From assembly GCA_033439795.1 (NCBI GenBank), contig JAUTDP010000001.1, positions 2,232,001-2,296,000 on the forward strand: DNA of 64,000 bases, written 5' to 3'. How positions within the stretch are numbered: position 1 is the first letter of the stretch; the number at the start of each line of letters is the position of its first letter. Under the pieces are notes generated by a model. That model was not told where the DNA came from and did no database searches. It saw only the letters and a list, made by a program, of their open reading frames with translations. Below, piece after piece: positions 23,797-36,193 of the stretch. A program made the translations under genes and the position numbers. Source of the DNA: Sordaria brevicollis (taxonomy: Eukaryota > Ascomycota > Sordariomycetes > Sordariales > Sordariaceae).

Positions 23797-25974
23797 AGGA
23801 TTGATCACACCTCTCAACGCCTTCACAAAGCAAGGCACTTTTCTCATTTTCGCTTCTCTCACAGGCGCTTGTAAATTTGTTTTACCGCGCATTCAAAAAC
23901 TCTTCACGCGGATCTTCTCCAGCGTCTTTCTTTTGGACAAAGGATGGAACGACTCGCAGGGCGATGATGACTTTTATGACCCTTTCTTCCCAACAACCCC
24001 TTTGTTCATGCTTTCTTCACTTCAACGTCAATTCTTTTTAGCTTGGCGATGGAACATAGAACAACAACACAACAAAGGGGGAAGTGGGACAACCACTTAG
24101 AAAGATACCACACACAAAGATACAGGACGGAACGGCGACTGGCGCGCGGGAACGGGAATTGGAAAGAAAAATTGGAGGGCGCGCAACGACAAAAAAAAGA
24201 TTGGCGCCGGAACTGGTTCTTCGATGACAATGTGGTTTTTGGGAACGATTTGATGACACAAAACACTTCGAACTTTCAACACTTCTTCAGCAGGGTTATG
24301 CCAAACCCTTCTTTTTGATCCAGGTACATGGTCCTATCTCAGACAATACTTGTGTCAATTACCCCGATAGGGGGCTGAGAGCAGGGAAGCACTATCTGTT
24401 TCACTTTCTTTCACTTTCTTCTGATGTAGATGCTTCTTTTTAGAAAAACATTGGTGGAAGGATTTATGGAAATTGACAAATTGAGACATTCGTTCTCTCC
24501 TGACAAACAATATTTTCCCCTCATTCTACACTGACAGCTGTGACACTTATGGATGTTCAATTCGTGAATGCCTTCAATTGGCACAACCTTCAATTGCTAA
24601 CAACTTTCATTAGCTTCATCCTCGACGTTCGTATTTGGCGGATACGCTCTTCCACTGAGAAAAACCTATCACTCCATCGAACCCACCATATAGTTCGTAT
24701 CCCGAAGAATTCCAATAGCAATACACGCCGCCTACGCACGTACAACAGCGGAGTGGCTGAGCAGTCCTTCCTTCCCCGACAACACCAATAACGCCAAGCC
24801 CAAAAAGTAAAATGAGCTTTTCGGCGGAAAATGACACTTCTCCAGTCTAAGCCACCACTAACCCATACCCCCTTAACAGAATCCTCGCTAAATCCATAGT
24901 AAAACTGTTAGTGACATCCCAAATGCTAAGACCGCGCGGTCCGAAAGCCATTAAAAGCCATCTATCACCAACGGCTGAACTAAAAACGTTGACAGTACTG
25001 TATCTGTACCAGGGTCGATAATGTGTAAGGTAGGCGGGTAGCGGAGAATTATTGCGTTTCAATAATTCCTTCCTTCCTTCCCTGACAAAAAACACAGTTT
25101 GGATTTTGTAAAGAGCGAGAGGCCGCCCGGCGGGTGGGTTGGTTACCTTGTTTGGTCAATATCCGACGAGTTTTTACATTCCTGGTCAGTTACTTGCCTT
25201 GCAAATCGCTATTTTCTATGGATGAGTGGTGGTTCTCCAGGCGTTCATGCATGCAGCGGGCCATCTATGGTACATGCTTGTCTCCGTGGGAACAGTTTCT
25301 TTTCTGGACAGCCAAACAGCTATTTTTGGTTTGCTGCTTCTGCGTTTTTTGGTGCCTTTTTTTGGTGGGAAAACGTTACGTTACGTTTGATGGTCTCTGG
25401 CGGTGAATCATTTTGAGTACAGTAGAGTCTCAACGCTGATTGTAGAGAGGCATTTGGTTGATAAATAATTCCCATCGTAGGTTTGGTGGTGTGCTCTATG
25501 TTGTATATTATTTCCCGTTGTGTTTGTCCGTCTCAGATGCTTTCACAAAACTCTTTTGCCAACGCCGTGGAACTACAAAGAAAGATGTTAAGCGAGTGTT
25601 CCTGGCAGACATTTGGGATGAAGAGGTTACTGATTTCCTGAAGTTTAACCGTTTATACCATATCTGAATTTGCGGTTCCCGTTTGTGGCGTGCATGTCCT
25701 CCTAAAGAAAACGGCCCCGAAAAAAACATGTGCGTATGGCGGGAGCTGGGATAACTGCCGTACAACGATCGCAGAATCTTTGAAGATTTTGAGAATAGAA
25801 AGATACGGCCGGCAAGATGCAAGTATAGGCAACAAAAACAAAAGAGATCCGGTTGAAGAGAAAGAAAAAAATACATACAACACCAGGGATTCGCTGGTCG
25901 TCACCGACCCAACTACTAGTCTGGCCCTCAGTAAGCATATCTATGGGAGGCGTTTTGACAAGAAACTGGTCTTT
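23797..25974. other. Spacer between last left-arm gene and the transposon block
   Basis: No gene recognised. The first few hundred bases are the likely 3' UTR. Composition drifts gradually towards AT but shows no RIP-style loss of G and C. Short open frames on both strands have no family resemblance. Confidence 0.5.
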
Positions 25975-25976
25975 TA

Positions 25977-26071
25977 CTCGGGGGTTGTAGGGCGCCTTGG
26001 CATTGCTCAACCCCCTCTGTAAAAGAGGGGGCGGAAATATTCTGGGACAGTAAAATAATCTAGGACAGTGC
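25977..26071 (+). repeat. Left terminal inverted repeat of pogo-like element
   Basis: 95 bp matching the complement of 29189-29283 with a handful of transition differences. It contains an internal short hairpin CCCCCTCT/AGAGGGGG. Confidence 0.9.
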
Positions 26072-28449
26072 CCATACAAATCCCCATATAAATGACCTGA
26101 TTTATACCTAACTACCATATCGAACATAGCCATTTTTATTAACACAACGGTACCAAAAATTGATAGAATTATTAGATTAAGTAATCTATATACAAAATAA
26201 TATATTATAATCTTTTTTAAATTATTTCTATTATTCTAATATAGGCTCTAATACTAATACTAGCGCTAGCGCTAGTATAGGTGCAAGTATTGGTATAGAT
26301 AGCTCCCCTTATTGTATCTCCTTAGGTAATCCCTTCTTTAATACAATTAAAATCTAGTATTTTATTTATATACGAGGTTTAACGAGCTCCTCTATACATT
26401 ATTTAACTACAAAATATAGAATCTCTTTAAATTTACGCAATTTAAATAGAGAAGAATATACTATAGTTAATATTAGTATTAATAAATTAATAAATATTAA
26501 TATTAGCGTTAGTATAATAGGAGTACGTTATTTATTGGGCAATATTATTTCCTTATTTTTATCCTCCCTTCCTTTTATAGTATTACCTCTATCCCCATCC
26601 TCCCCCTCGTAAATTTCGTTATATAATTAATTTAATATTTAGGTATTAATCTTTATAATAATTTGCGAAATTATTTCTTAGAATATAGAGGGAGCTAATT
26701 ATATTTACGGTATAGGGGTCGATTAATTATTAAAATCAATTTTAATATTTAAATTATTTAATAGGGTATCGAATAAGGTTATACCGTTATAAGAGAAAAA
26801 CGACGTTAACTATTCTAATAATTTCTTACTTTAGGTATTAACCTCCCAAAGGGATACCTCCCCTTCCTTCTCCCTATTAAAGATATTTCTATTATCGAAT
26901 AATATATATCCCTCCTCTTTAACCTTTTTCTTATAATTCTCGAAGTAAATTTCCTATATAACCTTCCCTTTACTACCTTTAATATTAGTAATTTATTTAT
27001 TATAAAATTCTCTTTATATAATATAATTATACTTTTTAATAGCTCTTAATTAGCGCTTCTAATCCTCTACCTACTTTTTACGCTAATATTTAAATACTTA
27101 TTCAATAAATTCCCTTTTAGAGAAACTTAATAAATTTCCCTCTTACGGGACTTTATATACCCTCTTCCTTATACGACGGTCGAAGTTGGCTTCCTTCTTA
27201 TAGTCCTATTTATTACGTATTTATATAATATTATATATAAGTATAATTTCGTAAATAATAATTATTATATTCGAATATTTACTCCGAATAGGGGAATTAA
27301 ATAATAATAAATAACGTTCGTTAATATACGTTATAACTTTAATAATATTAATAAAGCGCTTCTCTTACGGTAATAAATTCGGGAGTATTAAGTTAGATTC
27401 TTTAGGTTATTTAACTTATATTTATTAAAATACTTTTTATCTATTCGTTAATTATATTCTAATATTAGAAAAATTAGTAAAGATATTATATACAATTATA
27501 TTATAGTTGAGAATGCCTTATAAACGCGGAAAGAATATAATTAATTATTAATTTATATAATTAATATAATTATAGGGTTATACGTTAAATTCTCGAATAA
27601 ATATTACCTTATTAAATATATATTCCCCCCGCTATATAAATTAGCGTAATATTTTCTAGTAATATAATTTAATAACGGAGAATACTTTAACGTCGAATAA
27701 TTATATAATATACGTAAAGTAAAAAGGAAGAATTATAAAAATAATATCGAAGCCTTTAACGTAATCTTTAACCTTTATATTATAATAGTTATTAAAACCG
27801 TTGATAATTAATATATAGTAAATTAATTTAATATTAAAAAGGTTCCTCTTACCGACGCTAGTACTATATTCAAATTACCGGCCGTTTTCGTTATAGTAAT
27901 ATTAATTTATATTAAACTAATTTTGAAAAAAAAGGCTAATCTTCGAAAAAGTAGGGGAGAGTTCGTACGAATATTTATTAAAGTGTTTTAACCAATTAAA
28001 AATAAAAATTACGTTCGAAAAGTTAATTAGTAATTTAGTAAATCTAACGCCGTCTTCTAGATCGTTATAAATAAACTCTTTAATAAGATTAGCCTTAAAA
28101 ATAAAATATATAGGTAATTTATTACTAAACGCATTTACGCAAACTATTATAATATATAACTCTTAATTTATAATATCGTTAATTTCGATTTATTAAAACG
28201 GTTAATAAATAAATAAAGGAGATTATAATTAATTAACGCTAGTCGAAATCGAATTCGATAATACGTATACCTACCTTCTACCTTACCAAATCTTTAAATA
28301 CAATTATTTTTACGCGATTACTAATAATACAACCGATTTTTATACCCATTTTATTATAATTCCAAACGTTACTTTATTTAATTTTATATTCTTTAAAAAA
28401 GAATTCGTATTAATTAAATTAATTGTTAATGGATTTATTATTTAATTCC

Positions 28450-28830
28450 CAAAACCGATGGCGTAAATTTATAATTCGATAATTAATTATCTTTAATTCT
28501 AGGTAATCCTTTAAAAACCGTATTAACTATCGACCCTTATAGGTAATTAAAATTCCCCGTAATCCGCGTAATTAATTTACTACCGATATTATTATTTTAT
28601 ATATTATTAAGAACCGTCCTTCAAAATAGAAAGCGACGTACGCGACTAAAATATCCTCCTTAATATTCGTTAATATATACAGGCGACCCTGCAATCGAAA
28701 GGATATAACGGGTAATTTAATATTTCGTAATACTTTTATATAACGAGTGATCGAACTACGCGACTCCTTAGTACGAATAGCAATTTATTTAATTAATAAT
28801 AGCTTTCTATAATTACGTTTACAATTATTA
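28450..28830 (-). pseudogene. Transposase relic (HTH and CENP-B-like part)
   Basis: One minus-strand frame stays largely readable, interrupted only by stops that RIP makes from Gln codons. The readable peptide aligns by eye with the DNA-binding half of fungal pogo transposases. No functional protein can be produced. Confidence 0.6.
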
Positions 28831-29073
28831 TTATATATTTAGACGCTAATAAAATTAGTGGGCTCGAATATAGAGTAATTAACGGGTATTACGCAAAAAC
28901 GGTTAATTTATATTATTATATAAATAATTAAAATTCCTTTATTAATTGTAGTAGAAAAATCTAGTTTTTACGTTATTACGATGCGGAATGAGGTGCGGGT
29001 ATTGTCCGGATTTACGATATTAAAGAGCGTTTTTGCGTAGCGTTAATAGGGAAGTTTATATAGGTGGGATTAG

Positions 29074-29183
29074 CTAGTCTCTTCCACAGAACCTCCGTCC
29101 ACGGCGCTCAGCGGACCCACCCCACAAAATGTGGGTCTCCTCTGTGGGGTTTCGGAGGTTAAGTGGGTCTGAGCTGAGACTAG
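29074..29183. mobile_element. 110-bp MITE, copy 1
   Basis: Short element with ends CTAGTCTC and GAGACTAG, consistent with a TA target duplication around GTCTC termini. Sub-terminal inverted segments AACCTCCG/CGGAGGTT and GACCCAC/GTGGGTC suggest a hairpin. It sits five bases inside the right terminal repeat of the pogo-like element. A second copy lies split at 36194-36260 and about 36903-36948. It is not RIP-mutated, as expected for a repeat too short for RIP. Confidence 0.75.
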
Positions 29184-29188
29184 GAATA

Positions 29189-29283
29189 GCACTGTCCCAA
29201 ATTATTTTACTATCCTAGAATATTTCCGCCCCCTCTTTTACAAAGGGGGTTGAACAATACCAAGGCGCCCTACAACCCCCGAG
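29189..29283 (-). repeat. Right terminal inverted repeat of pogo-like element
   Basis: Complement of 25977-26071. The differences seen are C/T and G/A changes, consistent with RIP. Confidence 0.9.
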
Positions 29284-29285
29284 TA

Positions 29286-30507
29286 ATTACGTGGTAGGGT
29301 CAAAAAACTAAACCACCACCTCCCATATCCACATCGTTCGGACGGAGGCAAAACGGTAAAATGGAAAAGCGGCGCTAAAATAACGAATACAATTAGGCGG
29401 ATTACAAGAAAAGCTACCCCACTCCCCTAGCATCCTTGTATAAAGCTTGGGTCGAAGCGAGGCTTGAAGCCTTAATATCAAAACAAACGTTACCCAAAAT
29501 GTAAATAGTTTCTTCAAACACAATAGAAAAGGGAATAAAGAACGCTAGGTTTACCAACATTACGTCCGAGGATTACTATATTAGACTTTCCTTCTCCTTG
29601 CGCCCTTAAAACGAATTAAAATTAATTCCGAGATTTAATTTCCCCTCTCGCCCTAGTTTAATAACGAAAAGATAAAGTAATTAGGCTTCTACTAATATAT
29701 AGCGTTAATATATAATATTGAAAGCTTCCTTATTTATTTTATAATTAATTACCTAGGATAGACCCCGAAGGAGATCGCAAATTACGCCGCTATTATTCGC
29801 CGAAAGTTTAAAGAAGCTAAGATTTATTTTAACGCTAGGTAACGTATAGTAAAGGCGCAAAAGCTATTAAATATTTAAAGTAGATAACCGACGGGAGGCT
29901 ATATTAAACGCCGGTAGGTATTATAAATATAAATATTTTAACGGAGGGTCGTATATATATCGTCACCGTTGTTATATAGCCTATCTCTTACGTTAATCGC
30001 GATTTTGGGTATGACTTCTCATTATCATTTATATATTACTATTTTGGAAATCGATTATTAAATATTATAGACTCCCTTACAATTTGTCTCCTTCCCGCGC
30101 CCCTCGCCCCTATCTAATAAATAAGAGCCTACTACTATTCTTTCAACCTTACCCGTACTATGTACCTAGTTTTGTCTCGCCGAATCCCCGGACCTAGCCC
30201 CGAAATAGTCCATATAGTTTCGGCAAGGTTTATACAATAAGGTTCCTTTAATAAGGAGGATCTATACTATATACACCTACCCACTATGATAGTAAACAGC
30301 TAATGTAGCCACATCGCGATTCGTTTTATATATGCCTCCTTTCCTTCGCGTTTAGAATCTACAACTACCACTAACGTCTATTATTAACTCTTGGGCGCAG
30401 TGTTTCCAGACGATCGGCACGCGAACCAAATCCTGCGTCGCTAAGAGACATGCGCTTGGACTGCCGACGGGGTCGGGAATCGGTGGCGGCCGCCTTGGAC
30501 CTAGGCT
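29286..30507. other. AT-rich unclassified DNA between pogo-like and copia elements
   Basis: From 29,286 to about 30,120 it is RIP-like. A short minus-strand open frame at 29308-29523 has no family match. A plus-strand stretch near 29,720-29,900 reads like decayed coding DNA with TAA/TAG interruptions. From about 30,130 to 30,507 composition returns towards normal. No gene recognised. Confidence 0.4.
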
Positions 30508-30512
30508 CTAGC

Positions 30513-30697
30513 TGTTACAATAGTAATAATATTAGGGGAGCAAAGAAGGCTTGATTGTGTGTGTGTAATTGTATAAGACTCTATAGACGTGCAGATCTCT
30601 GGCTATTGTATAAAAATCCCTTAGATTCCAAACTTCGGTTATTTAGGTTACGTACACTCCTATTATCCTTGTAGGCTAGCTACCCAATATTATAATA
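30513..30697 (-). repeat. 3' LTR (left) of copia copy 1
   Basis: 185 bp starting TGTTACAATAG and ending TATTATAATA. It matches 36013-36193 and the LTRs of the second copia element. It is less mutated than the interior. Confidence 0.88.
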
Positions 30698-31899
30698 CAC
30701 CCCTTTAAATTTATATTATAAATTAGTACTAAATTTACTTAAAAATGCCCTATAATCCTCTAAGAATTTTATACTTCTATTCCTAATATAATAATATTTC
30801 CCTAAAATTTTAATCTATTACGTTAACTTTTAAATAAATTATAAGGTCTCCTATCCAATTTATTTATAGCTTTTTTATCTTTTAACTCCTCCTAATCTTT
30901 ATCCTTTAAATCTATTACCTTTTTAAATATCCTTATTATAATAAATGCGTTCGTAATTTCTAATAATTTAATTGGTAGCTGCTAGAATTCTACGAATCCT
31001 AATTATTCTATCGATACGTAATAATTTATAGGCCCGAAGCTCTTTATAAAGCCGTCGGCGATTTACTCCTTAATAGGGATATAAATAATATCGATAAATT
31101 TCCTTTCTTATATTTAATATAATTAATATTTATAAATATTTATATACTTTAATTTAATTATTAAGCGTATACCCTTTTTAATAATAAAATAAATTATTTA
31201 TTTATTATTATAATTTATAAGCGTAGCTTCTTGATCGAATCTTACCGTTAATTCGTTAAATAAACGGCGGGCGTAAATAATTTCTTTAATACTTTAATTT
31301 AAGGATAATAATTCTATTTTTATAAAAGAGGTAATTATTATATTTTACTTATTAGTTCGTTAATTTACAGTTACGCTTAGGAGCTTTAAAATAAATGCTT
31401 AGGAATTCCTCCGATTAAGGGAATTATTTATAAAAGAGGAATTAATTATTACGTAAAAATCCTAATAATTAAATCTATTTAATTGGAAAGTATAATTTTA
31501 AATTAATAATAAATATAGAAGGATACAATTTATAATTTTATAATATATTAAATTAAGGTTCGAATTAAAACGAATTAATTTAGAAATAGGGAAAGTAATA
31601 TTTAGGCGCGTAGTAATAATAATATAAAGGACAAAGCCAATTTTAATTTAATAGGCGGTAATTTCATATAGTAATACTTTATCTTCGTAAGGGATTAATT
31701 CTTCCTTAATTATAGGAATTTAAAAGAATCTTTTTATCCTTTTAACCTTATTTATAATTTTATGAATATAATTGCATTATAATAGCTAAATTAACCGTTT
31801 CTTATAGTTACGAATAACTTTAATTCCTAAGAACTATTTTAATTCCTTTCCGTTAATTAATTAGTATTTTTTCTTAAAGATAATAATTACCCCCTTAAT

Positions 31900-31990
31900 T
31901 GTAATTACTTCTTTATCTCTATTTAAATAAGCGATTATAATATTATTAATATAGAAGAAGAGGAATACGTTATTCTTAATTAGAATATTA
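31900..31990 (-). pseudogene. Reverse transcriptase active-site relic, copia copy 1
   Basis: Minus-strand reading VFLFFYINNIIIAYLNRDKEV. In live copia elements this is FYVDDIIIA-L. Both catalytic Asp codons have become Asn, the change RIP makes on GAT/GAC. Confidence 0.8.
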
Positions 31991-34900
31991 AATTTAAAAG
32001 AGATAGGGGATATATTTATAATTATAAGGATTTTAATAAATTTTTATTATTATAAGAATAGTAATTTACGTAATTTATATAGCGTTTAAAGTAATTAAAT
32101 TACTTAGCCCTTCCTCTAATATTTAAGAGGAATTTATATATAAATTAATTTATTTAATAAAGTATTAATAAAGGTATTTCTAACGTTATATTAAATTAAA
32201 TTTAAATTAAAATAGGTTATAATTACTATAAGAATATAAAAGGATTTAATTATTAGCGTAACTATATAAATTTTACGAATCCTATCCTTAATTTATTAAT
32301 CTCTTTATATTATTAAACGAGCCTTATACTTTTAAAATTTACTATTTTAATTAAATTTATAAACGTAGACTTATCGCGACCCTAGGATTTTTTTCCTATT
32401 TATATCCTTAATATTTACCTATTCTTAGGATTTTATTTTATTATACTTAATTAAATATTTTTTTTTATAACCTTAAATAGTTCCTTTATAGGATAAAGGT
32501 TAAACGTTTAATAATATTCTAAAAGTAATAGGAAATTAAATCGATAGAAGGTTTTTAGGAATTTTTACTTCTATAACCGGTCGACCTTTTCCTTTATTAA
32601 TTTTAATTTAGGGTTATAATTCAAATCGATTTTAATACCCCTCTTTCGTATTTCTTTTAGGAAACCTTAATCGATAATTTAATTTCCTTAAAGATTTATA
32701 GGACGGTTACCCCGTTTAATTAAAAAAAATACGGCCTAATTAAAATATTAATTTATAATTGGCTATAAATCCTCGTTAAATTTCGAAATTTATTAATTAG
32801 GAATAATACCGGTATTTTATTTAGGGTTAAGGATATAGAATAATACCCCTTATCCTTTAAATTTATAACCGTATTCTAAAAATTAGTAATTAATTATAAA
32901 AGTATTAAAATTAATTTTTTTAGAAATTCGATTAGAATTTCTAACCTTTATATTTATAATAGAAATTAATTTATCGATTCGTGATATTAATTTAATAAGA
33001 TTAATTTATTTACACTTAATATTAATCTTTTAATAATTCTATAACCGCTATTTCTTTTTATTTCCCCTCTTTTAAAATATTAATTATATTAATCGCTTCG
33101 TTCGCGTCGGTCGGGAAATTTATAATTATAAAATTAAACATTAGGAGAATTTACAGCAATTTTAATTAATTTACTTCGGCGGTATTTATATTATAAAAGG
33201 ATTTTAATTATATAGCCAATTTTTTAAAGGAAATTTATAGGGATTTATAAATTTCTTCAATTTTACCCGGAAATACCTCGTATTCGTTAAATATAATATT
33301 TCGTATTATTATAATTTAATTAATATAGGGGTTCTAAATTTTATATTAATTTATTAATTAATAGCCAATTAAATACCCAATTTACATACGTTTTTTAAAT
33401 TTTCTAATCTTTTCCTTATTATTTATAATAACGGTAATAAAGGTAAAGGCTTTATAACCATAGACTTTTAAATACGCAATTATAAGGGAGGGATTTATTA
33501 ATAATATATTACTATCTTTAAAACTATAATACAATTCGCATTTCTCCTTAAAAGCCTTCTAATAATAATTTACTTTAAGCGTTAAATTATAGAAATACGC
33601 GGTTGCGCGTATAATTTTTGGTTAGAGTACTTTAAGTAAATTCGTACTTATATATATTAACGCCGCTTTAATTTTAATTATACCCCCTAAATATTTTACA
33701 CCGCTATTTTATACTTACGTATAAAATATAGAGGGTTCGATTATAATATTACGTTTAATTAATTACGTTATAATCTTTTAATTATTATTTATTTTATTAT
33801 TATATTTTATAATACGAAGGAGGATTTTATATTAGGTTTATAAACCTATAAAAAGGCTTTAGAAATATATTAATATAGAATCGGCTTTTCGGTTATTTAG
33901 ATAATACGTTTAAATATATTTAAATTATCGATTTATAATTATTATTAGGTTTGAATACTCCTTACTTCGTATTTTAGTTTTATTATATAAAAAAAATCGA
34001 TAGCGAGGCGTAATTTTAAACCTTTTAAATAATCGCAAAGTTTTTCACATATTTAGCGCTTTAATTTGGCTATAATATATAATTTGTAATATATTAAATT
34101 TAAACCTTTAAATCGAACCCTATAGATTTATTTAATTAATTTAGCGAATATATTTAATTTTAAATAACTAAATCGAAAATATTAATAAAGGGCTATACCC
34201 TTTTATAATTTCCGTTAGGAATAATGAGAAGTAATATATATTATAAAAGAAAATTCGTTAATATTATTTTTTAATAGAAGGATATATTTTAATATAAATT
34301 ATTTATTAATAAAATATACGTAGTAAATTAAGGAGTTCGTAAAGTTAGAATATAAATACCCGTTTTTATAATTTTAAAAAATATAATTATTTTCGAATTA
34401 TTTTAAAGAAATAAAATTATAAATTATATTCGGTATTAGGGTAACGTTAAAGAGGATTAACTCTTTTAACCCTATATTATTTTAAATTTTAATTATTATA
34501 ATATTATACCCTTCGATAGGGATATAACTATTATTAATTTATATATAATTATTTATATTTGTAAGGGAAAGGTCTTTAAATCGATTAATTCTATTAAAAA
34601 TGTAAATTATTATATTTAAATTAAGAATTATAAAGTCTCTTAATAAATATACGGTACAGTAATCCGTAAATATTAAAAAATTATTTTTATTCATTAAACA
34701 ACTATAGAATTACTTTTAATTAAATTTATTTTCCTTTTATTTACATAATTAAAGAATAACCTTTTTAAATTTTTTATCCCTTTTTATATTAGCGGCGGTA
34801 CATTTCTTAATATCTTCGTTTATTATTTAACCTTCGAAAGTAATTTATAAACGTATATAATAATATAATTTAATTTTATAACTAAATTAATTATAAAATT

Positions 34901-36012
34901 TGTAGGTAGGACGTTTCATTTTACGAATTTACTAGGGAGGGGAAGAGGCGCGTTTTTTATTAATAAATTTAAAGGATATATTTTTTTATTTCCTTTTTTC
35001 TTTATTAGGGCTATAATTTTTCTCCGCCCTTTTTTAATATTTATATTAGGGTTTTCTTTATTATTAGGAATATCTTTTTTAATAAGCTCTTTATTTAATA
35101 TAATTATAAATACCGTACCTTTTAATAGGGGGGCTAATTAATTTATATTTTAAATAGAATTTATTATTATTATTTTATAAAATTTTTTAGTAACGGTATA
35201 GAATCCTATTTTTATATAATTATCTTTTTTTAATTCCTTATTATTTTAAAGCTCGTACGTATTTACTTATAACGAAAAAGGACTTCCTTTAATTATATAA
35301 TAGAATTTTATAAATTAAATATTTAAATTATTAAATTTAGGGACCTTACGGGCCTTATATAAAATTATAATTTATTTTTAATAAAATAATTAGGTAATTT
35401 AATCCTTAATAATACGGCCTAAGCGTAAGATAGAAATTAATTAAATTTTGGCTTATTTTTTAATTTTTTAATCGTTAAAATATATAGTTTTAGTAAAATT
35501 ATTATACTATTCGTAAATATTGAAACGTTTAAGAAAATTAATTTCGCGGTATAAATTTTTAATAGTTTCGGTTATTTATAAATTTAATTAGGCTTTTTTA
35601 ATCCTTAAGCTAAAAATTACTTTTAAATTTGTACGTTAATCGTTTTTTTTAATTATATAATCGCAATAATCGCGTTTTTAATAGAAATTATATTTAATTA
35701 TAATATTAAATAATTTTTTAAAACGAGCCTTCTTTTTAATAGCGGTTTTTCCTTCGGGTTTTTAATTAATATAATCGAGAATATTAGGTTTAGAGGGTTT
35801 CGTTAACCAAAGTTAGCGATTTATAAAATTAATATATTCCTATAAGCTTAAATTTTAGGCTTAGGAAATAAAGGCATTTTCCTAAGTAAATTAATCTTTA
35901 AAAGAATTGAGACAAATATTATTAATCTTCGAAGATATTATCGTTATTATTAATTTCGTTATTATTAACGTTATTAATGCTGTAATTTAAGCGAATCGAT
36001 AAAATTCTTAAT

Positions 36013-36193
36013 TATTATAATAGTAACAGTATTAAGGGAATAAAGAAGGCTTAATTATATATAACTATATAAAACTCTATAGACGTATAAATCTCTAGCT
36101 ATTGTATAAAAATCCTTTAGACTTTAGATTTCGGTTATTTAAATTACGTACACTCCTATTATCCTTATAAACTAGCTACCCAGTATTATAATA
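36013..36193 (-). repeat. 5' LTR (right) of copia copy 1
   Basis: 181 bp, heavily C-to-T/G-to-A changed relative to the left LTR, but colinear with it. Confidence 0.88.

Larger units (their letters stand above)
25977..29283 (-). mobile_element. RIP-mutated pogo/Fot1-like DNA transposon
   Basis: 3,307 bp bounded by 95-bp terminal inverted repeats (25977-26071 and 29189-29283), starting CTCGGGGGTTGTAGGGCGCC. It is flanked by the dinucleotide TA at 25975-25976 and 29284-29285, the target choice of the Tc1/mariner/pogo superfamily. Reading the minus strand from about 28,830 down to 28,450 gives a decayed transposase. It holds an N-terminal helix-turn-helix resembling the psq type (IAIRTKES, a short gap, VLRN, then FRLQGRLYI) followed by LVAYVAF and RFLKDYLELK, which matches the layout of Fot1/pogo transposases (HTH, then a CENP-B-like domain with R-FLKR-PEL). 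Stops are TAA/TAG. The catalytic DDE residues could not be placed. It is longer than typical Fot1 elements (about 2 kb), partly through a nested MITE. Confidence 0.8.
30513..36193 (-). mobile_element. RIP-mutated Ty1/copia retrotransposon, copy 1
   Basis: 5,681 bp on the minus strand. LTRs are 30513-30697 and 36013-36193. The five bases before it are CTAGC and those after are CTAAT, compatible with a target duplication altered by two RIP-type transitions. Next to the left LTR the minus strand carries a polypurine tract (TTTAAAGGGG), so transcription ran right to left. The reverse transcriptase active site reads YINN on the minus strand at 31942-31953, within FFYINNIIIAYL, decayed from the copia-type YVDD box. 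Stops are everywhere, so the element is dead. It inserted exactly at the left edge of the second MITE copy. Confidence 0.88.

Noticed and set aside
24731..24800. GTGGCTGAGCAGT, resembling a tRNA A box
   Set aside because: No matching B box, acceptor stem or T arm follows.
1..25974. Dispersed 5S rRNA or tRNA genes
   Set aside because: Scanned by eye for the Neurospora 5S start and for paired A and B boxes; none found.
30513..36193. Copia copy 1 in plus orientation
   Set aside because: The polypurine tract adjoins the left LTR on the minus strand and the RT box reads only on the minus strand.
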